NCBI GenBank assembly: GCA_039881145.1
Contig: JAYKKI010000077.1
Location: 3,294,501 to 3,358,500, forward strand
Source: Druceiella hillmani
Lineage: Eukaryota; Arthropoda; Insecta; Lepidoptera; Hepialidae
Length of the DNA stretch: 64,000 nt
Direction: 5' to 3'
The notes under the pieces are model-generated. The model saw nothing but the letters and a program-made list of their open reading frames with translations. It did not search any database and was not told the DNA's origin. Positions within the stretch are counted from its first letter, which is position 1; each line of letters starts with the position of its first letter. Of this stretch, positions 1 to 12,198 are shown piece after piece. A program made the translations under genes and the position numbers.

Positions 1-182
1 ATTCAGATATAATATAATTCAGAATAAAATATTTCATTTTAATCTATGAATTTGTTTTATTCCCTTAAGCTTTGATATTTGTACTAAGCAATATGATTGC
101 ACTAATATTGACAGAATTTTTTCTAAGCAGTTCATAAAATATTCGTCTTATAATATTAAATTTTAAATTATAATTATAAGCA

Positions 183-522
183 GCCACTTAATTCTTGATA
201 CGCAAGGTAGTACTGTGCCACTTAATTGTTGATACGCAAGGTAGTACTGTGCCACTTAATTCTTGTTACGCAAGGTAGTACTGTGCCACTTAATTCTTGA
301 TGCGCAGGTTATTCCTGTGCCACTTAATTCTTGATACGCAAGGTAGTACTGTGCCACTTAATTCTTGATATGCAAGGTAGTACTGTGCCACTTAATTCTT
401 GATACGCAAGGTAGTACTGTGCCACTTAATTCTTGATACGCAAGGTAGTACTGTGCCAGTTAATTCTTGATACGCAAGGTAGTACTGTGCCACTTAATTC
501 TTGATACGCAAGGTAGTACTGT
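183..522. repeat. 34-bp minisatellite, ten tandem copies
   Basis: Ten consecutive 34-bp units, each starting GCCACTTAATTCTTGATACG and ending AAGGTAGTACTGT, at 183, 217, 251, 285, 319, 353, 387, 421, 455 and 489. A partial unit (GCCAG) follows at 523. Most copies differ from the consensus by none or one substitution; copy 4 (285-318) is the most divergent, with a changed second half, and copy 9 has GCCAG in place of GCCAC. There is no length variation between units. No long reading frame runs through it. High identity between copies points to recent expansion or ongoing homogenisation. Confidence 0.97.
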
Positions 523-1544
523 GCCAGCTTTAATACACTGCGGACTGAAGTTAGATAACTTATTTTGAATCTGCTTTTAAACAAGTTTTACAATAATTTT
601 CCTATACTTAAGGCCTATTCCAGTTTTAGTAAGATTTCACATTTTCCCCTAATGCAAATATAGCATAGACGCAAAATTAACCATATTACCAAGTATATGC
701 TTTTCATTAGATACTTAAATAAATAATTAACATTAAACTCCAAAATACAGTGTAAATTTAATTATTTTTCAAGAAAGTCATTAACACAGTGTCAGTATCA
801 CACCAACATGTTTTCTGAAAAAATAACCCAGAAACACGATATGTGACGTATCAGTTCTATCATTATTTTCAAAAATTTCTGACGATCTTATCGTTTTCGC
901 ACAAAGAGTTTTTTTCTAATGAGTATAAAACATAATTTTACCAAATAAAATAAACATTAAGAACAAAAAACGTGTCCATTTTTATTTTGAATGATCACAT
1001 TACACGAAACAATTGCCGAAATTTAATTTCAATCATTTTATTCGTCCCCTCATGAGTGAAGGTCACGTTCATTTGGAATTTCCAACTCACAGGATTTTAT
1101 TATTCCCTTTGTACTGATCACAGTCTTGAGCATATCCTATGACGTTGTTGAAGGAAATACTGGATAGCCTTCATATCTGGTTCATAATGGATATAACCAG
1201 GAGACGGTCTTTTGATCTCTTTCTCACTATTTTGCCCAATATGAATTACTTTTCTAGACTATTATCTTCGTATTGAACTTTAATTAATCAGCACGGTAAA
1301 GATAATATTACGTTAATGATTAATTAATCATATTTAGGAGTAAAGATTAAGTTATACAAAACGAAACAAAAAATTTATTCGTAAAGCAATGTGAAAGTAC
1401 ATAGAACAAATTATTGCGAAGATGTCAACATTTATGAGTAATCTAAATCTTGCTTCTGCAATTCTTAACTCATTGATGCATCTCTGTCAGCAAACTTTAT
1501 TAAGATTCCGGTTATTTCGAGGAATGCATAAAACGTATCAAGGT

Positions 1545-1660
1545 AAGCGAAATTTCCGAGAGCGAGGAGCTATAAATCGATGCCAGGGTCGAGACCGTGC
1601 ATAAATTTGCCATCTTGCCCGTGGTCGTGCACGCCGCGCGTGGTCTTGTTATTATTCTCG
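1545..1660. other. GC-richer block, possible conserved non-coding element
   Basis: A sharp local rise in GC and CpG content within AT-rich surroundings. It includes GAGCTATAAATCGATGCCAG and a GTGCACGCCGCGCGTGG stretch. There is no long reading frame, no clear splice signal and no repeat partner that I found in the window. It could be a regulatory element or an old repeat fragment. Confidence 0.25.
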
Positions 1661-2289
1661 CTGATTAATTGCATTTTGTTCCTTTCCTTTATTTCAATAC
1701 ACACACAAAATCAGCTTCGGAAGGTAGTTACGTAAGACGCAGTTGAAAAAATACGAACAGAATGAGACGATACCTATGTTTGAAAACGAATATAGATAAC
1801 GTTTTGAATGCAGATGTTCTGAATTGATATCACTTTTTTTCACCAGTTTGTACTTGAATGTCAGAAAGCAAACCCTACTATAATCCGCCTATCAATCCAA
1901 TCAATGCCTTCTGCATATAAATTACTTGCTTTGCTGTATTCACACAATAATTAGTCGTAGACTTGCCAAGCTTATTTCGGAAATGGTAAATTTAGTATGG
2001 ACCTGGATTTCATTTCTTTGGTATAGAAAAAGGTTAAGTAAAATTTTAACAAAATCGACAAAAAATATTTTTAATATGATCCGAGTAACAGCGAATTGCG
2101 ATTAAATAAATAAAAATCTGCTTAACCTGTAAAAAGCGACACATCAACAATCAAAGGACGCGTCAACTCAGATATTAGTCTAACCTCGCCTGAAAATTTA
2201 GTCAGTTGCTTGTAAATAAATAAATCGTATATCCAGATGGCAGATGCCAGAAGTTTAGTGAAACTAGTGATACAGGGGTGATAACAGTA

Positions 2290-2319
2290 AATGCGGAAAT
2301 AGTTTTAGATTTCCGCATT
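2290..2319. repeat. short inverted repeat, 11-bp arms
   Basis: Arms AATGCGGAAAT and ATTTCCGCATT match perfectly around an 8-nt loop. A second small palindrome, GCATTCATGAATGC, overlaps its right side. Confidence 0.8.
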
Positions 2320-3639
2320 CATGAATGCATTTAAAAAGTAGTTCTGTAAGTGGCTTTTGACACATTGAACTAGCAGTTGTTTTTACTAACTGAACTAGCA
2401 GTTGGTTTAATTCAATTGAGTAAATGAAAATATTAATATTAACGTTAGTTTGGATTTTTTAAATTATTGAGTTTAATTTTTTTTTCTTCGGTGTTATTTT
2501 TTGTTTAATCTAACTAATCTCTTCTCGTTGACAAGCTTCCGTAAGTTTGCAATAGTTGTCGTAGCAAAAGCAGTAAAGAGCTATTAATGCGATTACGAAG
2601 CCTTGGGTTATGTATTTATTATATACTTTCTTTTTTTGCTTTTAATTATTTAATTTTTTGATTTTCAATTCAACCCATATTTTTCTGCCTGTTACAAAAA
2701 TTACTTTGTAACCATATATTGTGTTGACTGAATGAGATATTTTCAGACACATTCAAAAAATGAAACTTCTAAGTACAAAATTTGATCTAAAGATGAATTC
2801 TAATAATTTTTAGGCTCAAGAAAAAATGGAGAAAAAATAAAAATAAAAATGTAATTAAAAGAGAGAGTGAGAGGCACATGTATACTTTATAGAGTATTAT
2901 TTTGTTGAAGGGTATTAAAAGAAAAAAGCTATCGAATTATTTATTCGATTTTAACATAGGCTTATGGAAGCCTGGAAGCCACTTGCCGACAACTTGTTTT
3001 AATTACTTTTTGCTCGTATTCGATATTTTATTTTATACCAACATTTCAAACTAATGTCACCGTGTGAGTTCAGTTATGATGATTACTTCAGTTGCATAAA
3101 AAATGTTCAACTGTAAATATATTTTGCCTGAGTGCTGTTTAACTCGAGTTCATGCCCTAGGATAGCCTGATGAAACCCTACGATAACTAGAATCAAAATA
3201 CTGACAAAGAGTTCAAAAGACATTTCCTTCAAAGAAATTGTGATTCATTCAATTTATAAAATTTAATATATACGTGACTCTCATATATACTCAAAGATAC
3301 TACGGTATTTACTAATGTATATTAATACGGTATTCACGTATCTTTTTTAAATACCGAATGTGAGAACATTTTAGCAATTAGTAACATTACAAACTGCAAA
3401 TTTCGAAGTCTACAGTAAAGGAAAAGTTATTACATTTTAAACTAAACTTACAGGGAATTCCCGATGTTGCAATGTTTGCTTAAAATATATTTATGATTAC
3501 CACGAATAGAGAGCATATCTCTTGTTGTTCAAACAATGAATTGTATCTCAAGACCCGATTTCGATATTTCTCGCATGTCTTACATAACTAAATAAATGAA
3601 TGTAAACGAGATGAATCGAGCCAACAGCGCCAAAATGCG

Positions 3640-3870
3640 ATGTAAAATCGATTACACCTTGAGTCGTAAATTTGGAGACGTCCAACTGGTTCCACAACAC
3701 TTCGGACGCCCAAACACATAACCGTTACCGCACCCTATAGTGCCTTCCGTGACCGCCGATTCCAGCGAGAAAAAAAAAACTCGCGTGGCCACCTGGAACC
3801 GTGTCACGGGCGCAAGCTTCGATACGAGACACCGATATGGCTTCCCGATATGGAGAAAATCGCTTCGATG
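3640..3870. other. GC/CpG-richer block, function unknown
   Basis: About 230 bp with clearly raised GC and CpG content, including short stretches such as CGTGACCGCCGATTCCAGCG and CGTGTCACGGGCGCAAGC. An A10 run sits inside. No long reading frame or splice pair was found. It could be an unmethylated promoter-type island or part of an old element; I see nothing that decides it. Confidence 0.25.
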
Positions 3871-4114
3871 ATAATGTATGTTCCTGAAAAACTTGTTGAA
3901 TTCGAATTCCTCATCTCGTTCTCAGACCAGGGAGCTAATAATTTTCTTGTAATAAAGAAAATGCTTTTAAAAATACATTGTAACTTACAAACATGTTAGA
4001 GTAGAAAATTTTTTGGGAAGTTTTAATTAGAAACATAAATAGATTATTTACCTAGACGATAAGAATAATTTATAGCCGTTTAATTTTTGTATCTATTACT
4101 CCATTTTTCGATGT

Positions 4115-4166
4115 AAGAAAAACTAATAAAACGTAATCAATAGATTACGTTTTACTAGTTTTTCTT
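4115..4166. repeat. inverted repeat, 24-bp arms, 4-nt loop
   Basis: Left arm 4115-4138 and right arm 4143-4166 are reverse complements with one mismatch. The loop is AATA. The arm begins AAGAAAAACTAATAAAACGT. It is immediately followed by the first copy of the direct repeat at 4167. Confidence 0.95.
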
Positions 4167-4402
4167 CAATGATCCTTCCCGGATTAAGGATTTTCTATGG
4201 AAAAATGAAAATGAACTATAACCTTACATTTTGTTTTTTTTTATTCTGAATTATATATTAATTTATTATTTATTGCGTGTAGAACTTTCAAGAAGTGTCA
4301 CACTGTTAATAAAAAAAGTTTCTTTTTGTATCAAGTTGTTTCTTTGGATTCTAAGACCATTCAATGATCCTTGCTGGATTAAGGATTTTCTATGGGAAAA
4401 TT
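4167..4402. repeat. pair of direct repeats about 40 bp long
   Basis: The block starting CAATGATCCTTCCCGGATTA at 4167 recurs at about 4361 as CAATGATCCTTGCTGGATTA. Both copies continue with AGGATTTTCTATGG. The copies are about 194 bp apart and differ at a few positions. Confidence 0.85.
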
Positions 4403-5224
4403 CGTTATTCCTTTCCTGTATTTTTTTCAGTTTACAGTGAGAGTTTTCCCAAAAGAGTAAGATTTTCAGGGATAAAAAGTACAATGAACTATCTCTGTGC
4501 AAAAAATAAGATCGATACTTTGCTCTGTTAAGACGTGAAAGAAGAACAAACAAACACACTTTCGCATTTATGATATTTTAGTTACGATTAGATCTCATTG
4601 TTTATTTTCCTAAAAAGAAAAAGATCGCATTGAAACGTCATAGAAACTTCTAATTATTACTCAACTATCGTGGTAGAGTGTCCCAAAAACTGTTTGCATT
4701 TAAAAATATAAAGGATTTGTTGCGATTCGGGCGAGTGCAAGTTTTGTTGCGTAAAAAGTTTTGTTGATCAAACGGTCACTAAATCTCATCCGCATTTCTC
4801 AATGAACGCCGTGCAGAGTGTCATCTGTAATGGGTTTCGTAATACGAAACGAGTATCGAAAAAAAACGAGTGTATTGAACTCGCAGCTGATAATGACACA
4901 GTCGCTCGATGCGATACCAAGATTTCAATGTTCGGTAGAGTCTCGTTGCATCGAGACTTTTATTAGTTTTGTACTTATGACATAAGCGGTAACTTATTAT
5001 GTGAACGCGGACTTGCAACATCAGTGTTTATGAAAGTGTTCTTATAATATTCAAAAACGAACTTTGTAAATTATTGTATTTTATAAATAACCATTTAAAC
5101 TAAAGGCCGTAGCCTCATAAAAAAGATGAATATACCTTTAAAGCGATCACGGATATTTGCTAATTTCATTTAAACGTTAAGAATCCATTTTAAAAAAAAT
5201 TAAACATAGTCTAAAGTATTAAAG

Positions 5225-5787
5225 TTACATAAAATTTATATTTAGGCATTTATAAACATTTAAGAGTACATAGTATTTCTATTAAACTATTTACCAATAT
5301 TAATTGTTTACAACGTAAATTGTATTGCGTAGTATATCCTTCACTTACATAAAAACATGGCCTATATTTAAAAAATTATGACATCTAGAAACATCACTAT
5401 AGCTTTGTAATATAAACAGTTTCGGCAATAGGGTGGGGGCATATATTTTGCATTTTATTAAAATTATAAAAAAATGTTGCATTATCTAAAAACATTAAAA
5501 AAATTTGACATCCTGATAATTTACTCTTTCAAACTATATCCCAGGTTAAATAAGAAATTATAAAAAATATTCTCGATTACTTAATCCTCTCCTCCCTAAG
5601 ATTTCTATATGCATATTTTTGATTGTTAGATTGTTTATTTAAATTCCCCGGGATTTTTCGAGGGATTCTATATTGTGAGATGAGTGAGTTAATATGTTTT
5701 ATTACTATGCCAAATTTCAAGTTTATACTTAGAGCGGTTTCTAAAAAAAGCGGCGGTGACCAACAGAAAGACATGAGCCCTAAAAGT
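5225..5787 (+). repeat. dispersed repeat family 1, copy 1
   Basis: Shares ordered blocks with the copies at 6478, 17204 and 25515: TAAACATTTAAG near 5250, TTAATATGTTTTATTA near 5690, and an AGCCCTAAAA end at 5787. Taken from the better copy at 17204, the family runs from a CTGTCAAGTGCGGG-like start to a GAACCCTAAAAA end. I know comparable ends from lepidopteran repeats. The 5' boundary is approximate. No protein is encoded; two reading frames on opposite strands overlap here and both are treated as chance. Confidence 0.7.
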
Positions 5788-6477
5788 AAATCTAATTTTC
5801 TAAAATGTTATATTTTATGCCTAGTCATTTTTCAATTATTAAGTGTTATTCTAATATACGGGGATATTTAAAAAAATAGTAAATCGTATCAAGTGTTTCA
5901 AAATGGAGATGTTGAAAATGCTCAAAAACGTTTAATGCAAATCGATTTTAACCCCGGAATAAGCTTTATAAAATGTTTATTTCTAACGTGTTAAGATGTT
6001 ATGCGTTTGACGATGTTGATGTTCTGGCGATTATTTGTCAGTGTCAAAAGGAGACGCTTACGCAGGAAAATAATTTACTTAATTTTCCGTAAGATGAGGA
6101 AAATATTTCGGTCGATGGTTGATCGTTCTCTTACTGAAACGACGTCGAAATATAATCACATCGTTATGAATGTCATAGCGGGTATCGCGAGGGTCATCGC
6201 GACCTAAAAAAAAACGAATCACGATGAGTCACGGTGGCGTTGCACCCGTACACGTGCCGCCCATAATCAAATCGGGTCTTTTTAACTAAGACTGAAACTA
6301 CAGTAGTGCCGCAGTGCCCTCTTATCCTATCCCGCACTGGCACGGTTAAAACTGAAATTTTCGAAGAAAAGTTGAAATCAGGAGTTTTGTAAATTGAGCA
6401 AAATTATTTTTCAAAGGAATAAAATTGCTGTCACATGTAAAAGAAATTATGCCTGTTCCTAACATAAAGGAATATGT

Positions 6478-7055
6478 TAAGTACGAGTAGAAGTCGCACT
6501 GCGAACTTTCCATACACCCTTGATCATATACAAATCTTTAAGGGTATATATCAATTTTATTAAATTATTAACAAGCATTAATATCATTTTTAGCCATGGA
6601 AATATTCGAGGGTGTGAAAATTTCATGAAATAAAAATAAAATTATAAAAAAAATTGTTTTACTAGAAATTTACCTAAAAGTTATCGGAAAACTATCTCTA
6701 AACTAACTATCGCTAAACTATTGCTATAGTTTTCCGATAACCTTTAGGTAAATTTCCAGTAACGCAATTTTTTTATAATTCTTATTTTAACAGTTTGACT
6801 TTAACAAAAGTTAAAAAAAATCGTGTTTTTTATTTGCCCCCTATAACATTCCCACGTGAATATTTGTCATGGTTTACTAATTGAGATATAGGCGGTTTAA
6901 TATGATTTATCACCATGCCAAATTAGATGTTTCTGAGGAACATAAAACAGTTTCTGAACGAAACGGGTATGACAGATGGAAAGACGGACGAACGGTCGTG
7001 TGAGTGATTCTATAAGGATCTTTTTTCATTTTGAAGTACAGAACCCTAAAAATAA
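6478..7055 (+). repeat. dispersed repeat family 1, copy 2
   Basis: The start (GAGTAGAAGTCGCACTGCGA, 6485 onward) corresponds to the family start. The end has ATTCTATAAGGATCTTTTTT and then GAACCCTAAAAATAAA. The middle matches copy 1 at TTAATATGATTTATCACCAT. The central part differs from the other copies because it holds the long palindrome at 6633-6789. Confidence 0.75.
6633..6789. repeat. long inverted repeat inside family 1 copy 2
   Basis: Left arm about 6633-6695 and right arm about 6726-6789 are reverse complements over some 63 bp with scattered mismatches. The core is GTTATCGGAAAACTAT on the left and ATAGTTTTCCGATAAC on the right. The spacer of about 30 nt contains two partial copies of CTAAACTA. 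It could be a nested foldback insertion or a feature of this subfamily. Confidence 0.9.
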
Positions 7056-8461
7056 AAACTTTATTAATAATAGTAATGATATCAATAGTAATCGTGATAA
7101 TAGCAATGGTAGTAAAATTATATAACAACGTTCGATTATAACAGACAGGACACTATAACAAAATGATCAGGCCTTATTACCCAATACTTGTAACCTGAAA
7201 AAATCCTTGAGGGAAAAGTTTCCAATTACAATGAGTTATGAGATACAAGACGAAGAAAATGTGTGATACGAGATAAATTAGGATTATACCAATAATTCTA
7301 TCTGATACCGGTCTCGTACCGAAAGCTCTGCAAGATTCCATTAAGATCCTGGGACTAGTTCCATATACTTACACGAAACTACAGAAAGCAGCTACCCTTA
7401 ACACTTATTAGATAGACAAACATTCCTAGATACTGACTGAGTCAACCCGGATACTTGGTTGTAAAACCCATAACGTTTTTCGAGGCGTGGTAATGGTTTT
7501 CAAGTAGTAATAACTATTATTATAAAAAATTTCTATTTTTTATATTTGCAAAAAAATATGTAGGTACATACAAAAAACATAGAACCAAATAATCAATATC
7601 CTCACAAATATGAAAATTTTGAAACTTATTTGTTAATTTGCTAATACCCAAAATACAATTTCTTATGTAATTAGGGATCGCATAAAGCAGGTTCTTCAAA
7701 ATTATTATTTTACAGCGGTAGATAATACGAATGTCAGATTGTTATGACTGAGTGGATTGACTATCGAAGTACGTGACACTCGAAATGGCATACCTTTACT
7801 TACCCTACCGTCGTTAGTCAACAGTATTGATGTAGCCAGTTAATAATCATATCTATGACTTATCATAGTCAATGACTTGTGGGTAGTCTGATTCATACCA
7901 TAATACTGGCTGAACTGTCCAAAAATAATAGGTTAAATTGCATTATATTGAGGGATAACCTTCAATGACTATCATCCATGCGTTGAGGGTTTACCCGAAT
8001 AGCACTTTTGGGCTTCACTCCCACCCCATAATGCAGGACAACAGATTTTTATCTTAATTTTCTATGTAAATAATGCGTACAAAATAAAAATACGTATCAT
8101 AATTAAAATATGGTCATGAATAAAAACACTCTATTTTATTTTATTTTTTGCTCATAAATAAAAAAACAAAGAAGGTTGAAACATTCTTTCTGACCATAAA
8201 AAAATCGTACAGTTCTGGCAGATCCAACTACCACAAGCGTCGTTTAAAGGCCTTTTCCTACCTCATAATACGTCAACCCAACTGAAACAGATTGAATAGC
8301 CTTTCTATGCTTTGCATACATAAACATTACTATGAAAGTAAATACAAATTCGAAAATGGCATATTTCAAAACATTCGTCTAAGATTCAAGACGTTCGACG
8401 TTCACTCAAACCACTTAAAATTATAAATGTTTCCTGCGTAATTGGACTTTCATCTGTTATC
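7056..8461. other. gene-free AT-rich interval
   Basis: No coding or repeat signal that I can support. The sequence is mostly unique-looking and AT-rich. Confidence 0.6.
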
Positions 8462-9110
8462 AGCAGTCATTATCATCCACTGCTAAACATGCGTCTCGCC
8501 CACAGATTCCCATAGTAATTGATCCCATCGATGCTTGCGTCCAACGGTTTCCCGCGCGACCTTTATCAGGACATCTGCCCACCTAACGAGCATCTACATC
8601 TTCCGGTACCTGGTCGACGCTCGAGAAACTTTCTTCACCAGCAGTCGTCAATTTTGTGTGGTATATGACCTGCCCACTGCCCTTCAGCCTGTCACTACTA
8701 CGAGTTGTGACGGTGACTTTAATTCTCTTACGGATCTTTTTTCGTAAAGAAACCCCCAGCATAGCCCTCTCCGCAATAAGTGATTATTGTTGAGTCACTT
8801 GGAGTCTTTTAATCATGCCAATAGGAAGGAACCACGCTTCACTTCCATATATTATCACTGGCAGCATAACTGTTCAAAAACTTTCCTCTTCTCTGGGTAA
8901 TTTAGACAATAAGACATTGCAAAGTTTCCTAAATGCTGCCCAATCAAGCCATTAATAACACAAGGTACGATATTGACGTTAGACCTGATCTTAGTCTTGT
9001 ACATGTTCATTTTAAGACCTAGGTGTTGGAAAACGTTGCTTAGATTTCTAAGTAAGGTTATCCAGCGATTCCGCCATAACCACTTTATCGTTGGCGAATT
9101 GAAGATGAAT
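8462..9110 (-). pseudogene. RTE-type LINE reverse transcriptase remnant
   Basis: The minus strand reads as the C-terminal half of an RTE-type endonuclease/reverse transcriptase, broken by stops and frameshifts. In order: HLQFANDKVVMAESL near 9110 (degraded form of the catalytic (Y/F)ADD motif), LDWAAFRKLCNVLLSKLP near 8930, KVFEQLCCQ near 8880, RRGLCWGF near 8770, then VRWADVLIKVARETVGR and a terminal V.QWM block near 8480. These match the fingers-to-thumb and C-terminal region of elements annotated in moths as endonuclease-reverse transcriptase. The 5' two thirds are missing, as expected for 5' truncation on insertion. The plus-strand frame at 8535-8747 is its shadow. Confidence 0.85.
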
Positions 9111-9763
9111 GATTAATATGGTTTTTCGAACATTTTAAAAATGCATAAATAATTGATAAGACTTAGTCTAATTTTCGTTGCTTCCTCCCACGTGAAAATA
9201 ACTAATTGCTGATTAGTAATCAGCATCAAATACACTAAACGAACTACTCGTGTATACAAAAGGTCAGTGTTAAATAACCAGGTAATTAAATATTAATCCT
9301 CACATACAAACTTTATTTCCTAGTGCAAAATATTGGTACTTGTAACAACACTGAATTAAACAAAAACGCTTAATCACACTTTTAAATGACTAAAGTAAGA
9401 AAGAACCTGAATATAATACTACCTGAAACAAAATTATTTGTTTGTACAAAGACCACATTCTTCCTATAAAATAAAGTGTTTGTACGTGCGACCGAAACAG
9501 GATGAATCCACCTTCCTACTTCGATCGACCTCCTTTTAACTGACCTTTTTGAAGCCGCCATTCGCAAAAAAAATACTAAACACTAGTGTAGCTAAATGTT
9601 GATAGTCGTTTTTGCTTAGGTTATATTTGTAACTTGGCCTTTGACCGCATAATTTTGCTCTGTTTAATGTTAAGTATAAAGCGCGCGATAACATGTCTTA
9701 TAAAACCTATGATTTCTATCACAGTGGTGTTTTTGTTAGACGCTTTGATATTTTAAGAATATG

Positions 9764-9766
<3 letters not shown>

Positions 9767-9822
<56 letters not shown>

Positions 9823-9911
9823 GTATATGTATATATATATATATATGTATATGTATATGTATATGTATATATGTATATATATATATATATAAATATATAT
9901 ATATATACATA
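9767..9911. repeat. (TA)n microsatellite with TATATG interruptions
   Basis: About 145 bp of alternating TA. The right half is interrupted by repeated GTATAT units. Three overlapping reading frames of alternating Tyr-Ile come only from this tract. Confidence 0.98.
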
Positions 9912-11966
9912 CTAGCCACATGTTTTTAAAATATCAAAAAACAAAAGTTTAGCAAAAACACGTCTATATTTGTAAGTTGCTGTACTATTTACATGAATCT
10001 TAACCTCTGGTTTTAATAATGTCTCTTATCTCTCTGTTTACGGAACACATGCCTAAATTTATATTGAACAAATAAAACTAGCGGTTCCGTATAGATTTAG
10101 GTACGTAAAGAGAAGTTGAAATTTTAAACTATTTCAAAAATAAATATTAGTTTTCACTAAGTAAATATCATAATCTAAATAAATTTCACTAAGTAAACAT
10201 GCCGAAATTTTAAAGGTTCCATTTTTCGTCAAAAAATAAAGAGATGTCAAGTTCATACAGACGCTGCATTGGTGAATGAAGAGTTATGAGAATAGACGGA
10301 CAGAAGAAGATGACGCATATGCGCTAGACTTAAATATGTTAATTTTTTTTTTAAATTATTAAGGGTTGTGAGCTTATTTATTCTAAAAAATAAGCTTATT
10401 TAGCAGTAAAGAAAAGACGCACCCAAAAATTCATGATATTAATAAGTAAAAACAAAAATCGACGACTGCGTACAAATTTTAAATTTAATTTTTCACCGCA
10501 GTGAGCAAACCTTGATACCCAATATATCGCCATTGAGGTGACTCACTTTCAAATAAAACATTCATTTTATGTCCTAATTACTTTCACTTATATGTCAATC
10601 AAAAAATTCCCGCGTGATTAGCACATAATAACAAAAAGCCTTCCGAATAAAATATTATCATGGAAAAAAAACATATTGGTTTGATTAATCATAAATATAT
10701 ATAATATTAGTTAAATTCACATGCAGAAGGTATGGCTTCTACATCGAAAGTTAAAAATATGTACAATTATGTCATGGAATAAATATGCCATTCATAATTA
10801 TGGGATCTTATTCAGTAATTGCAAACAAAATAATATAATAATACTAACTTTTAAAAATGTCTCTTAATGAGGTTTGATCAAGGCTCACAATTGGAATCGT
10901 GCAAAATGTTAAGACTTATTGAGTCCTTTATTGAACTTGAATAAAAAAATATTTTTTATTTCAAGCGTTTATTTCAGGCCGTCATTTTGTATTTCCGAAT
11001 TTTGACTCTAAAATTTGTGGTTTTCGACTTTCAATATCTCCAGATACCATTTTTTATGGAATCAAATCACAATAGCCAAAATTCGTCAGCTACATCGGAG
11101 ACTCCATTTTGAATTTCTTAATTTTGTCTCCAGTCTTGAGGTTGAAACCATTTCAAGCAGCGATAATTCAACGAAGAATTCATCTAACAAAGTGAAAAGA
11201 TATGTTAGGTATTTTAATTTCCTGTTAAAAAGTTCTAAATATAAAATATCTCGCATATAACTCCCTGAATGTTATTCACTAAAATGTACCGACGACGATA
11301 CTTAAATATATTAAAACATATACAAAAACTAATTGTATTTTAAGTTTTATTTTATTTATGTACTAATACTTGAGTATGGGTGCTTAACAACTAGAAAATG
11401 ACAGCACACATATGGTATCAAAGGTGTATATATGGATAGATTAATATTTTTATACTGTGCCTCAAGTAAAAGGCACATAACTTAGTACGGTTAGAAATCA
11501 CTTGTTTGTAGGCAAACACTGTACGAAGAAAAAAGATATGTAATGACAAAAACGGCGTCGATCTAAAGGTCACTAACCAAATGAATTATCTAAAATATGC
11601 TATGAAAGACGATACAATAAGTACGAAATTATCATCAGTAAATTGGTAAGTACTTATAAATATACGTCCTCATTCATTTTTGTTAAGTCGGCATTTTGAT
11701 CTCGGAGCTTTGCTCTTATTTATCTTCTTCGAATTGTTATCTTAAATTCTAATTACGCGGACATGTAAACTAATTAATAATTGCTTATTTAACAACTTTT
11801 AAATGTTGTAAACAACGGCGTTTATGATAACTTGAATATATCATATTTAAACACGATAAAGAAAGGCGTCTTCCGCCACATAAGGCGGTCGTGATTGATT
11901 CGTCTGTTGCGCCTCGTTTTATTCGGAAATAGGGTTGCTAGTAATTGTGTCGGTACAGTGAATAAC
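9912..11966. other. gene-free AT-rich interval
   Basis: Nothing coding that I can support. The frame starting at 11015 (81 codons) has no recognisable motif or splice context. An old repeat may lie near 10075-10320, judging by a GCGGTTCCGTAT-like block, but I could not pair it confidently. Confidence 0.55.
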
Positions 11967-12198
11967 ATTATTATTAGTCACAATTAAATGAAACTACGTG
12001 ATTTAGTATTATTTATAATTTCTTTAATTTCTTTACCACGACCTAGGTTTCGTTGTATTACAACATCTTCTGGTGGGATTCTTTGCTAATATCCCGCCTG
12101 AAGATGTTCTAATACAAAGAAACCTAGGTCGTGGTAAAGAAATTAAAGAAAGTAGAAATAATACTACATCACGTAGTTTCATTTAATTGTGAATAATG
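11967..12198. mobile_element. foldback (palindromic) element, about 110-bp arms
   Basis: The left arm (about 11967-12079) and right arm (12091-12198) are reverse complements with only scattered mismatches and small indels. The loop is 11 nt (TCTTTGCTAAT). Matching blocks include GAAACTACGTGATTTAGTAT against ATACTACATCACGTAGTTTC, and CCACGACCTAGGTTTC against GAAACCTAGGTCGTGG. There is no reading frame. Nearly full palindromes of this kind are typical of foldback-type MITEs. I did not identify a convincing target-site duplication, so the outer ends are approximate. Confidence 0.9.

Larger units (their letters stand above)
523..4114. other. gene-free AT-rich interval
   Basis: No reading frame here has coding character. 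Two GC-richer islands (about 1545-1660 and 3640-3870) are listed separately. Smaller items are a duplicated TGAACTAGCAGTTG at about 2366 and 2391 and a hairpin at 2290-2319. The predicted peptide starting at 1422 has no recognisable motif and is probably chance. Confidence 0.7.

Noticed and set aside
183..522. CRISPR array
   Set aside because: Units are directly adjacent without spacers, and the genome is eukaryotic.
8535..8747. 70-codon plus frame
   Set aside because: It is antisense to the RTE-type reverse transcriptase remnant, whose conserved motifs read on the minus strand.
9693..9929. Reading frames of alternating Tyr and Ile on both strands, also at 33877, 53031 and 53209
   Set aside because: They are translations of (TA)n tracts and reflect the absence of stop codons in the repeat, not proteins.
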